Assembly: GCA_002688165.1 (NCBI GenBank)
Contig: NZCB01000036.1
Coordinates: forward strand, 1-10,969
From: Candidatus Pacearchaeota archaeon
GTDB lineage: Archaea > Nanobdellota > Nanobdellia > Pacearchaeales > GW2011-AR1
Length of the DNA: 10,969 nucleotides
Reading direction: 5' to 3'
The notes under the pieces were generated by a model that saw only the letters and a list, made by a program, of their open reading frames with translations, did not search any database and had not been told where the DNA came from. Below, one piece after another: positions 1-5,849 of this stretch (within the stretch, counting starts at the first letter, position 1; each line of letters begins with the position of its first letter). Position numbers and translations under genes: made by a program.

Positions 1-1
1 A

Positions 2-430
2 AATGTGATAAAAGAAGTTGATGCTAAGTTTGCATTGTCTTGGATAACTGTTGAATGGTTTAGTGTTTTGAATTATAATAAGAAAACTATGGATGATGTA
101 GAAATTTATAGCGGGCATTTTGTTGAATTGTTGAATTTGTTGAAAGATGGAAAGATTACTCCATTGAAGGCTAAAGAAATTATGCGGAAATTTATTCCTA
201 AAAGTTATTCTCCAAAGAAGGAGGCTAAAGAGGGTGGAAAGATGGATAGTGAAGGTGAATTGAAGAAAGTTATTGAAGAGGTTCTGAAAAAGAATGAGAA
301 GAGTGTTAATGATTATAAATCTGGAAATAAAAATGCCTTGAATTTCTTGATTGGGAAGGTTATGCAGGCTACAGGGAAGAGGGCTGATTATGTGGTTGTT
401 AGGAAATTATTAGAAAGGGAATTAAAATGA
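2..430 (+). CDS. gatB: Asp-tRNA(Asn)/Glu-tRNA(Gln) amidotransferase subunit B, C-terminal part (left end cut by window)
   Basis: GatB is the tRNA-binding subunit of GatCAB, which amidates misacylated Asp-tRNA(Asn) and/or Glu-tRNA(Gln) in the cytoplasm. Only the last 142 codons are present: the frame is open to the left edge with no convincing start, and the GTG at position 5 lies inside the conserved helix 'DAKFALSWI'. What remains matches the helical tail of the GatB/YqeY domain: the 'DAK..ALSWI' segment, then 'SEGELKKVIEEVL', and finally 'NFLIGKVMQATGKRAD' with the terminal 'LLERELK'. The ungapped GKVMQATGKRAD end favours GatB over the archaeal paralogue GatE, though the catalytic kinase-like half is outside the window. 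The TGA stop overlaps the next start as ATGA, suggesting co-translation with the acetyltransferase gene. Confidence 0.9.
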   Translation, partial: NVIKEVDAKFALSWITVEWFSVLNYNKKTMDDVEIYSGHFVELLNLLKDGKITPLKAKEIMRKFIPKSYSPKKEAKEGGKMDSEGELKKVIEEVLKKNEKSVNDYKSGNKNALNFLIGKVMQATGKRADYVVVRKLLERELK

Positions 431-960
431 ATGAATATTATGATTCAAATAATAATGGGAAGAGTTTTGATGTAAGATGGTCAGTAAAAAAGGATATTTC
501 AGGGATGCTTGATGTTGAAAGAAAAAGTTCTGATAATCCTTGGACAGAGGATATTTTTCACCAATATCTAACAGAGAGAACTTCTATAATGATGGTAGCT
601 CATTCTGAAAAGGAATATAATGAAGTTCTTGGATTTATGGTATATGAATTGTGTAAAGGAAAGATAAATCTAGTTAATCTTGCTGTGGATCCTAATTTTA
701 GAAGAGAGGGTATAGGGAGTATTATGATACATAAACTAAAGAGTAAGTTATCAGAAAATAGGAGAAAAGAAATTTTTTTTAATATTAGGGAGTCTAATCG
801 TGGAGGGCAATTATTTCTTAAAAATCAAGAATTTAAAGCAATAGGTATTTATGGAAAATATTATGAAGATACTGGAGAGGATGCCTATCATATGAGTTAT
901 AAAATAGATGAAAATGATGCTATTCAGAATCGTATTTCTAAATATTTTTTAAGGCATTAA
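427..960 (+). CDS. GNAT N-acetyltransferase, RimI-like
   Basis: Predicted acetyl-CoA-dependent N-acetyltransferase of the GNAT fold, 177 aa. The order of motifs matches RimI/archaeal N-alpha-acetyltransferases: 'NPWTEDIF' near residues 37-44, the beta4 strand 'NLAVDPNFRREGIG' with the acetyl-CoA pyrophosphate loop RREGIG at 92-97, and the C-terminal 'YYEDTGEDAYHM' at 145-156, which resembles the RimI signature YY.d..eDA..M. In family terms such enzymes acetylate protein N-termini (ribosomal S18 in bacteria, many N-termini in archaea); the actual substrate here is inferred. RimI proteins are usually about 145-160 aa, so the N-terminal 15 and C-terminal 20 residues are extra. The start overlaps the gatB stop (ATGA) with a purine-rich GAAAGGGA just upstream, which supports the chosen ATG. 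Confidence 0.85.
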   Translation: MNEYYDSNNNGKSFDVRWSVKKDISGMLDVERKSSDNPWTEDIFHQYLTERTSIMMVAHSEKEYNEVLGFMVYELCKGKINLVNLAVDPNFRREGIGSIMIHKLKSKLSENRRKEIFFNIRESNRGGQLFLKNQEFKAIGIYGKYYEDTGEDAYHMSYKIDENDAIQNRISKYFLRH

Positions 961-1040
961 TCAATATTATTTTAAAATCAAAAAGATGAATTAAAAATCT
1001 GTTGAGTTAGATTTATTAACTTAGTATCTTTTATTGGATT

Positions 1041-1048
1041 GAGGTGAT
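1041..1048 (+). promoter_or_regulatory. Strong Shine-Dalgarno site of the DMT transporter gene
   Basis: GAGGTGAT lies 6 nt before the ATG at 1055 and is complementary to the 3' end of archaeal 16S rRNA. It fixes the start and contrasts with the leaderless starts seen elsewhere in the window. The promoter for this transcript is less clear: AT-rich TTTTAAAA (970-977) and TTTATTAA (1012-1019) are both possible box A elements. Confidence 0.75.
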
Positions 1049-1054
1049 AGGTTT

Positions 1055-1915
1055 ATGTTTCAGATTCCGATAATTGGTGCTTTTTTAGAAGCAGCAGGAA
1101 CTATTTTATATAAAAAACTAGCAAATAGACATAGGGTTACTTATAGGGATTTTCTTGTGTATGGTTTTCTATCTATTGTATTGGTAAGTTTGCCTTTTTT
1201 ATATTTTTTCTGGAGAATAGATCCTTTGGCTGGAAGTAATATCAATCTTGCTATATTATTTTTGATTATTACTATTTCAATTTTTGCTAATTATTTTTCT
1301 TTTTTTGCATTTAAACATAAGGATTTATCTAAGATTCAATCTATAAGATTAACATTACCCTTATTTACAATTTTATTGGCTTTTATTTTAAGTTTTTTCT
1401 TTGAGATTTATAGTAATGAAAGAAATTATTATATTTTATTTTTTGCGTTTATTGCGAGTATAACTTTATTTTTATCAAATATAAGGAAGGAGCATTTTGT
1501 ATTTGATAAATATTCTTGGTCTATGTTGTTAGGTAGTTTTTTATTTGCTATTGAACTTACTCTTTCTAAACCTTTAGTGCAATTTTATCATCCCATAACT
1601 TTTTATTTTATTAGAAGTTTGTTTATCTTGATTATAGTTTTTGCAATTTTTAGAGATAATCTTTCTACCTTGAAACCGGTTGGAAAGGGGTTGTTTTTAG
1701 CATCAGCTTTATTTTGGGTAGGTTATAGGGCTATATTGTATTATGGTTATGGAGCCTTTGGAATTGTGTTTACTACAACTATACTTATACTTAGTCCTGT
1801 TTTAATATATTTAGCAAGTTGGTTGTTTTTGAAAGAAAAAGTTACAAGGAGACAAGTTTTCAGTTCTATTATAATTGTTGTATGTATTTTGGGGACAATT
1901 TGGATTGGAAACTAA
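1055..1915 (+). CDS. DMT-superfamily (EamA-like) membrane transporter
   Basis: An integral membrane protein of 286 aa with about ten hydrophobic segments in two halves, the size and architecture of EamA/drug-metabolite transporters. The second half ends in the typical EamA closing pattern 'LSPVLIYLASWLFLKEKVT' (246-264) followed by a last helix (about 267-284), including the conserved P before the penultimate helix and the E-K-x-T turn. The first half has the matching stretch 'IRLTLPLFTILLAFILSFFFEI' around 97-118. Substrates of this superfamily range from amino acids and nucleotide sugars to metabolites and cannot be predicted from sequence. The gene follows the acetyltransferase after 94 nt and is preceded by a strong Shine-Dalgarno site, which supports the ATG chosen. 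Confidence 0.82.
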   Translation: MFQIPIIGAFLEAAGTILYKKLANRHRVTYRDFLVYGFLSIVLVSLPFLYFFWRIDPLAGSNINLAILFLIITISIFANYFSFFAFKHKDLSKIQSIRLTLPLFTILLAFILSFFFEIYSNERNYYILFFAFIASITLFLSNIRKEHFVFDKYSWSMLLGSFLFAIELTLSKPLVQFYHPITFYFIRSLFILIIVFAIFRDNLSTLKPVGKGLFLASALFWVGYRAILYYGYGAFGIVFTTTILILSPVLIYLASWLFLKEKVTRRQVFSSIIIVVCILGTIWIGN

Positions 1916-1918
1916 ATG

Positions 1919-1926
1919 TTTATAAG
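1919..1926 (+). promoter_or_regulatory. Archaeal TATA box (box A) for the PH-domain gene
   Basis: TTTATAAG is centred 25.5 nt before the ATG at 1948, the distance expected between an archaeal TATA box and its transcription start. The mRNA would therefore begin at or next to the A of the start codon. It sits just 3 nt past the stop of the transporter gene, so the PH-domain gene probably starts its own transcript. Confidence 0.6.
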
Positions 1927-1947
1927 AATTAAATTGTTAGTTGAAAT

Positions 1948-2427
1948 ATGAAAAAGGTGAAAAAGAAAGGTAATCGGAAGAGGATTCGGAAATTAAGACC
2001 TTCAAGAAAGTTGTATATGCCATATTATTCTATGATTGTTATTTTGGCTTTGTTTCTAATTTATATTAAATATACTGGCAGGATAATAAATGATACTGCA
2101 TTTAATGTGGTTTTGTTTTTTGCAATTGTTATAATAGCTGTGACGGAAATTCATCGGATTGGAGAGTCTTATCATTTGACTAGTAGTTCTGTTATTCTTG
2201 ATACTGGTTATTTTGGAATTTTATCTAAGAGAATGGAATTTGAGGCCATAAGTGATATTCAGATTTTGCAAGGGCCTTGGCAGAGATTACTGAATTTTGG
2301 AGATGTTCAATTGTTTAAGTTTGGTCCAGGCCCAATAATGAAAAATATAAATAGGCCTAATGCTTTTGTTAATGAATTGGAACAGATTATTATTAAAGCA
2401 AAAGCTGGAGAACATGAGGAAGAATAA
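1948..2427 (+). CDS. Membrane-anchored bacterial-type PH domain protein
   Basis: A 159-aa protein with a very basic N-terminus (residues 1-22), two membrane helices (about 26-41 and 50-68) forming a hairpin, and a cytoplasmic domain at about 73-149. That domain has the features of the bacterial PH family bPH_2 (YdbS/YdbT-like): a 'YHLTSSSVILDTGYFG' start, 'KRMEFEAISDIQILQGPWQRLLNFGDVQL', and a terminal helix 'NRPNAFVNELEQIII'. In this family the two-helix-plus-PH unit sits at the membrane; its ligand is not known. The C-terminus is acidic (EHEEE). It is followed after only 8 nt by the next gene, so the two are likely cotranscribed. Confidence 0.82.
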   Translation: MKKVKKKGNRKRIRKLRPSRKLYMPYYSMIVILALFLIYIKYTGRIINDTAFNVVLFFAIVIIAVTEIHRIGESYHLTSSSVILDTGYFGILSKRMEFEAISDIQILQGPWQRLLNFGDVQLFKFGPGPIMKNINRPNAFVNELEQIIIKAKAGEHEEE

Positions 2428-2435
2428 TTTAGAAA

Positions 2436-3101
2436 ATGCCTGAAGATGAAGTAGAAGCTGTTTTGAGTAAACCCAAGAGAAAGCATCGTTGGATGATTAT
2501 GTTAATTGGAGTTTTTTTATTTGTGTTTTTATTTGTTTTTTATACTAGCTTTGTTAATCCTAATCAAGGGCAAATTACAGGTAATGTTGTTAAAGGAGAT
2601 GTTTTAGGAGGCGTTTCAATTAACGTTAATTTAGATCCTCCTGAGAGTTTTAAGATAGATAGTAATGTGGATAAATTTGATATGAAGATTAAGGGAGCTT
2701 TTTTTATTGAGGGTAAGAAATATGATTTAGATAGTTCTAGTATTGTTATGGATAATTTTAATGGAAAAATTAATTTTAATGATGAGAAAGTGATTGTTGA
2801 GGGAAAGACTAGTAAAATTTTTATTGAAGGTATCCCAATATCTGGAAAGCTTAAGGTAAAATTTGATAATGAATATAGTTATCTAAAATTAGGGAATTTT
2901 TATCTGAAGAGTCTTGATTATGATGCTTCAGGAATTGTTAGATTGGATGATGATAAGGTTGTTGTTAATCTTAACGAAGAAAGGTTTAATGTTAAGAAAT
3001 TTTATGGAGATTTGGAAAAGAGGGGAAGTATATTTAGGTTGAATGGTCTTGTTGATGAAGCTAGTGCTGGTTTGATTAATGTTAAATCTGATGATAGATA
3101 A
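2436..3101 (+). CDS. Unrecognised single-pass membrane-anchored, beta-rich protein
   Basis: I do not recognise the family. The 221-aa protein has an acidic then basic N-terminus (1-18), one strongly hydrophobic helix at about 19-41, and a mostly beta-predicted outer domain (about 55-215) with alternating hydrophobic and charged residues and many short turns rich in D, N and G. The orientation (basic side in, large domain out) suggests an extracytoplasmic domain tethered to the membrane. Directly after the helix is 'GQITGNVVKGD' (45-55), a short ITGNVV segment that I associate from memory with surface proteins of Pacearchaeota/Woesearchaeota. There are no cysteines and no obvious catalytic motif. 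Start: the ATG 8 nt after the PH-domain gene stop, with the purine-rich GAGGAAG of the upstream gene serving as a possible ribosome site. Confidence 0.7.
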   Translation: MPEDEVEAVLSKPKRKHRWMIMLIGVFLFVFLFVFYTSFVNPNQGQITGNVVKGDVLGGVSINVNLDPPESFKIDSNVDKFDMKIKGAFFIEGKKYDLDSSSIVMDNFNGKINFNDEKVIVEGKTSKIFIEGIPISGKLKVKFDNEYSYLKLGNFYLKSLDYDASGIVRLDDDKVVVNLNEERFNVKKFYGDLEKRGSIFRLNGLVDEASAGLINVKSDDR

Positions 3102-3129
3102 ATGTGAATAAAGCAAAGATTTTTTAAGG

Positions 3130-3137
3130 TATATAAT
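3130..3137 (+). promoter_or_regulatory. Candidate TATA box for tRNA-Arg
   Basis: TATATAAT is centred about 50 nt before the mature tRNA 5' end. With the usual 26-nt offset the transcript would start near 3160 and carry a leader of roughly 24 nt for RNase P to remove. No closer TATA-like element is visible. A T6 run at 3120-3125, just before it, could end the preceding transcript. Confidence 0.4.
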
Positions 3138-3183
3138 GCTAATTTTTAGATGGTGGTTCATTAACTTGTTAATGAAAAATTAT

Positions 3184-3255
3184 GGGCCCGTAGTTTAATG
3201 GATAGAATACCGGGTTTCGGCCCCGTTGATCGAGGTTCGATTCCTCGCGGGCTCA
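3184..3255 (+). tRNA. tRNA-Arg, anticodon TCG
   Basis: The gene folds as a cloverleaf of 72 nt including the discriminator A (3255). The acceptor pairs 3184-3190 with 3248-3254 (one G-U at 2-71). The D stem is 3193-3196/3205-3208 with loop AATGGATA containing G18-G19 and A20, an arginine identity base. The anticodon stem is 3210-3214/3222-3226 with loop TTTCGGC, giving T33, anticodon TCG (3217-3219) and G37. The variable loop has 4 nt. The T stem CGAGG/CCTCG encloses TTCGATT. The outermost anticodon-stem pair is a C-T mismatch, which may be bypassed by A3209. It would read CGA and, by wobble, other CGN codons. CCA is not encoded. No intron is seen. Confidence 0.93.
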
Positions 3256-3284
3256 TATTATCTTTCAAATTGAGGGTTAGGAAG

Positions 3285-3293
3285 ATTTAAAAC
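3285..3293 (+). promoter_or_regulatory. Archaeal TATA box for proS
   Basis: ATTTAAAAC is centred about 26 nt before the ATG at 3315. The implied transcript starts at the start codon (leaderless), and no Shine-Dalgarno sequence is visible, which agrees. It lies in the 59-nt gap after tRNA-Arg, so proS need not depend on tRNA transcription. Confidence 0.55.
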
Positions 3294-3314
3294 TTATTAA
3301 TTCTTTTAAGATTT

Positions 3315-4754
3315 ATGAGTAAGAAAATTGATAATAAAGGAATTACTGTAGAGAAAGATGAATTTACTGAATGGTTTACTCAAATAATGTTGAAGGCAGA
3401 TTTAGCTGATTATACTGAGGTTTCGGGTTGCATTGTATTTAAGCCAACAGCTTATGAGATGTGGGAGAATATTAGGGATATAGTTGATGAAGGTTATGGG
3501 CAGTTAGGAATTAGAAATGCTTATTTTCCTTTGTTTATTCCTGAAAAATTTTTAAATAAAGAAAAGGAGCATGTTAAGGGATTTAGTCCTGAGGTTGCAT
3601 GGGTAACTCAGGCAGGGAATACTAAATTAAATGAAAGATTAGCAGTTAGACCTACTTCAGAGACTATTATGTATCCTTCTATTTCTAAGTGGATTAGAAG
3701 TTATAGAGATTTGCCTTTGAAATTGAATCAGTGGAATAATGTTGTTAGGTGGGAATTTAAGAATCCGGTTCCATTTTTACGAACTCGTGAATTTTTGTGG
3801 AGTGAGGGTCATACTGCATTTGCAACTCAGAAGGAAGCAGAAGCAGAGGGTAAAGATATAATTGAATTATATGATGGCGTTTGTAGAGAGATTATGGCCT
3901 TGCCTAGTTTGATTGGAAGAAAAACTGAAAAGGAAAAATTTGCAGGTGCAGAATATACTATCTCAATGGAATTTTATATGCCTAATGGTAAGGCTATTCA
4001 AGGTCCTGATTTCCATCATGATGGTCAGAAGTTTGCTAAAGCTTATGGTGTTCAGTTTGTGGATAAGAATGAAAAGAAACAGTATGTATATCAGAATACT
4101 TTTGCAATAACTACAAGAATGTTGGGAGTAATGTTTGCTGTTCATTCAGATGATAAGGGATTGATAATGCCTCCTATGGTAGCCCCAAATACTGTTGCTA
4201 TTATTCCTATTTTTGATGATAAAAGTAAAAAACAAGTCCTAAAAGAGGCTGAGAAAATTGCAGATGCCCTGGAAGATTTTGGAGTTATATATGATGACCG
4301 AGAATATTATAGGCCTGGATTTAAGTTTAATGAATATGAGATGAAAGGAATTCCTCTTAGAATTGAGATAGGTAAGAGAGATTTAGAGACTAATAGTGCT
4401 GTAGTCGTAAGAAGGGATAATGGTAAGAAGGAAAGTGTTAAGATTGGCAAGCTTAAGAAATATGTTGAAGAGACTTTGGAAAATATTCAAGATAATTTGT
4501 TGAAAAAAGCTGAGAAATTATTAAAGGGAGCTGTGGTTAGTATAAGTAGTTTCAAGGAATTGGAAAGTGCTATTAAAAATAAAAAGATTTCATTGACAAA
4601 TTTATGCTCAAGTGTTAAATGTGAAGAGGATTTAAAACATAAGACTGAAGGAGCTAAGGTTTTGAATATTGATGAAAAGAAAAAGGTTAGTGGGAAGTGT
4701 ATAATTTGTAGTAAAAAGGCAGAGTATGTAGCGAGAGTTGCGAAGAGCTATTGA
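3315..4754 (+). CDS. proS: Prolyl-tRNA synthetase, archaeal/eukaryal type
   Basis: ProRS charges tRNA(Pro) with proline. The class II core is complete in 479 aa, the usual length for the archaeal type. Visible are 'RLAVRPTSET' (108-117), motif 2 'RWEFKNPVPFLRTREFLWSEG' beginning at 145, and motif 3 'TRMLGVMFAVHSDDKGLIMPP' beginning at 267. An anticodon-binding domain spans about 290-390 ('VAIIPIF', 'LRIEIGKRD'). A C-terminal zinc-type domain has Cys431, Cys436, Cys462 and Cys465. The protein ends in Tyr, as is typical of this ProRS type, where the terminal tyrosine reaches the active site. There is no bacterial editing (INS) domain. One odd point: the proline-pocket loop reads 'GPDFHHDGQKFAKAYG' (230-245), while the usual form is T-S-H-x-L-G-Q-x-F. 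The stop overlaps the convergent DHH gene by 7 bp. Confidence 0.96.
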   Translation: MSKKIDNKGITVEKDEFTEWFTQIMLKADLADYTEVSGCIVFKPTAYEMWENIRDIVDEGYGQLGIRNAYFPLFIPEKFLNKEKEHVKGFSPEVAWVTQAGNTKLNERLAVRPTSETIMYPSISKWIRSYRDLPLKLNQWNNVVRWEFKNPVPFLRTREFLWSEGHTAFATQKEAEAEGKDIIELYDGVCREIMALPSLIGRKTEKEKFAGAEYTISMEFYMPNGKAIQGPDFHHDGQKFAKAYGVQFVDKNEKKQYVYQNTFAITTRMLGVMFAVHSDDKGLIMPPMVAPNTVAIIPIFDDKSKKQVLKEAEKIADALEDFGVIYDDREYYRPGFKFNEYEMKGIPLRIEIGKRDLETNSAVVVRRDNGKKESVKIGKLKKYVEETLENIQDNLLKKAEKLLKGAVVSISSFKELESAIKNKKISLTNLCSSVKCEEDLKHKTEGAKVLNIDEKKKVSGKCIICSKKAEYVARVAKSY

Positions 4755-5800
4755 GAATCAATTAATTTCTGTAAGTTTTCTTTGAATTGAGGAAGGTATT
4801 CTTCAGCCATTCTTGCACCAGTTGCCATTTTATGACCTCCTCCTGTTGCATTTGGAATGTCTTTTATTGCTTCTAATGTTATTGTTCTGATATTAATTCC
4901 TCGTAGAGATATATTTACAAAACCTTCTTTTTTAAATCCTATAACTACATATTTCTCAGGAAATTCATATTTGATTCGGTTTGCTAGATTAGCACTTATG
5001 CTAAATGGCCCTCCATATGTGAAGAAGATTAATTTATTGTCCGATTGTGATCTTGCCTCATTTAATAATGATTGATATTTTTCATTTATTTCATAATATT
5101 TTGCTAGAATCTGTTTTGTTCTTGAGTCTTCTTCTAAAATATCATAAGGAGATTTTGCTTCAGACATAAATTTTAACATTTTAACTACATTTGTTATAGA
5201 ATCTTTTAATGAGAAGTCTAAAATTCTGGCAATTTTTCCTATTTCTGAATTGAATAGAACATCGAATGCTCCTGTGGGACTTTTTTCAGGATTATCTTTT
5301 GCGAGTTCAGGGTATTTCTCTTGGAATTCTTCATAAAAATCTGGAACTAAGGCATCTGAAATGCATCCAATTATTGCAATCCAAATATCTTCTTTTTTAT
5401 TGGTTATTTTATAACATAAATAGGATACTGGTTCGCTTGTCTTATCATTATGGAATGGGTTGTAGTAATTTATCCATTCTTGTTTAGGGGGTTCAACGTC
5501 ATGATGATCTATCCATACTAAGGGGATATTGTCTTCATGAACTTGCTGTAAGAATTCATCAGATACGATTGGTTTGTCTAATATAAATACATAATCGGAG
5601 TTTAATTCCTTAACCCTTCGGAAATAGTCTGCATTTAAATCTGGAAAAGATCTAATAGGGACTCCCTTCCCTCTTCCGATATGTCTTCTTAATTGCAGAT
5701 AACTAGTTAATCCATCATTATCATTATCAAAAAAGAAAATAGGATTTTGAGCCTTTTCTAAATGCTCTCTAATTTCATTTATTTGTTTTTCAGTTAACAT
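4748..5800 (-). CDS. DHH-DHHA1 family phosphoesterase (RecJ/DhhP superfamily)
   Basis: A predicted metal-dependent phosphoesterase of 350 aa. DHH domain: motif I 'FFDNDNDGLTS' (23-33), with Asp replacing the usual first His of HxDxDG; motif II 'VFILDKP' (Asp75); motif III 'WIDHHD' (96-101); motif IV 'GCISDAL' (Asp149). The DHHA1 domain near 255-345 ends with 'GGHKMATGAR' (321-330). Members cut ssDNA or short oligonucleotides (RecJ, NrnA) or cyclic dinucleotides (GdpP, DhhP). There is no OB fold as in bacterial RecJ and no membrane or PAS domain as in GdpP. I recall the Asp-rich motif I as common in DPANN homologues, so it is probably not a defect. The gene lies 49 nt downstream of disA on the same strand but has its own TATA box. 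The substrate is unknown; c-di-AMP is possible from context. Confidence 0.88.
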   Translation of the reverse strand: MLTEKQINEIREHLEKAQNPIFFFDNDNDGLTSYLQLRRHIGRGKGVPIRSFPDLNADYFRRVKELNSDYVFILDKPIVSDEFLQQVHEDNIPLVWIDHHDVEPPKQEWINYYNPFHNDKTSEPVSYLCYKITNKKEDIWIAIIGCISDALVPDFYEEFQEKYPELAKDNPEKSPTGAFDVLFNSEIGKIARILDFSLKDSITNVVKMLKFMSEAKSPYDILEEDSRTKQILAKYYEINEKYQSLLNEARSQSDNKLIFFTYGGPFSISANLANRIKYEFPEKYVVIGFKKEGFVNISLRGINIRTITLEAIKDIPNATGGGHKMATGARMAEEYLPQFKENLQKLIDSQ

Positions 5801-5825
5801 TGTAAGGGGTTATCAAGAAAATTTG

Positions 5826-5835
5826 TTATATAAAA
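5826..5835 (-). promoter_or_regulatory. TATA box for the DHH phosphoesterase gene
   Basis: Reading leftward the sequence is TTTTATATAA, a near-ideal archaeal box A. Its centre is about 30 nt before the ATG at 5800, implying a leader of only 4-5 nt. It lies inside the 49-nt gap after disA, so the DHH gene can be transcribed alone as well as by readthrough; no U-rich terminator follows disA. Confidence 0.6.
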
Positions 5836-5849
5836 GTATTTATTGTGAG

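Noticed and set aside
2..430. GatE (archaeal Glu-tRNA(Gln) amidotransferase) or free-standing YqeY instead of GatB
   Set aside because: The frame is open to the left edge, so it is not a short YqeY gene, and the terminal NFLIGKVMQATGKRAD pattern fits GatB better. The distinguishing N-terminal half is missing, so GatE is disfavoured rather than excluded.
2928..3161. Minus-strand 77-aa frame antisense to the beta-rich anchored protein
   Set aside because: It is an I/N/S-rich antisense shadow of AT-rich coding sequence, with no Shine-Dalgarno or well placed TATA box.
3184..3255. tRNA-Glu(TTC) reading of the anticodon loop
   Set aside because: Moving the loop by one base breaks the anticodon stem (C opposite C). 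The TCG reading keeps T33, G37 and four stem pairs, and A20 fits arginine.
3256..3314. tRNA-associated integration site for a mobile element
   Set aside because: No integrase, no duplicated tRNA 3' end elsewhere in the window, and ordinary housekeeping genes on both sides.
3913..4110. Open frames inside proS on both strands (also 3963-4145 minus)
   Set aside because: They are shadows of a strongly conserved ProRS reading frame, have no promoter or ribosome site, and their compositions are not protein-like.
5266..5487. Forward open frames opposite the DHH and disA genes (4857-5075, 5266-5487, 6238-6477, 6751-6939)
   Set aside because: All are antisense to well recognised conserved domains and show no family similarity or start signals.
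4748..5800. Calling the gene recJ or dhhP outright
   Set aside because: It lacks the extra C-terminal domains of bacterial RecJ, and the Asp-rich motif I does not match classical DhhP; only the superfamily is supported.
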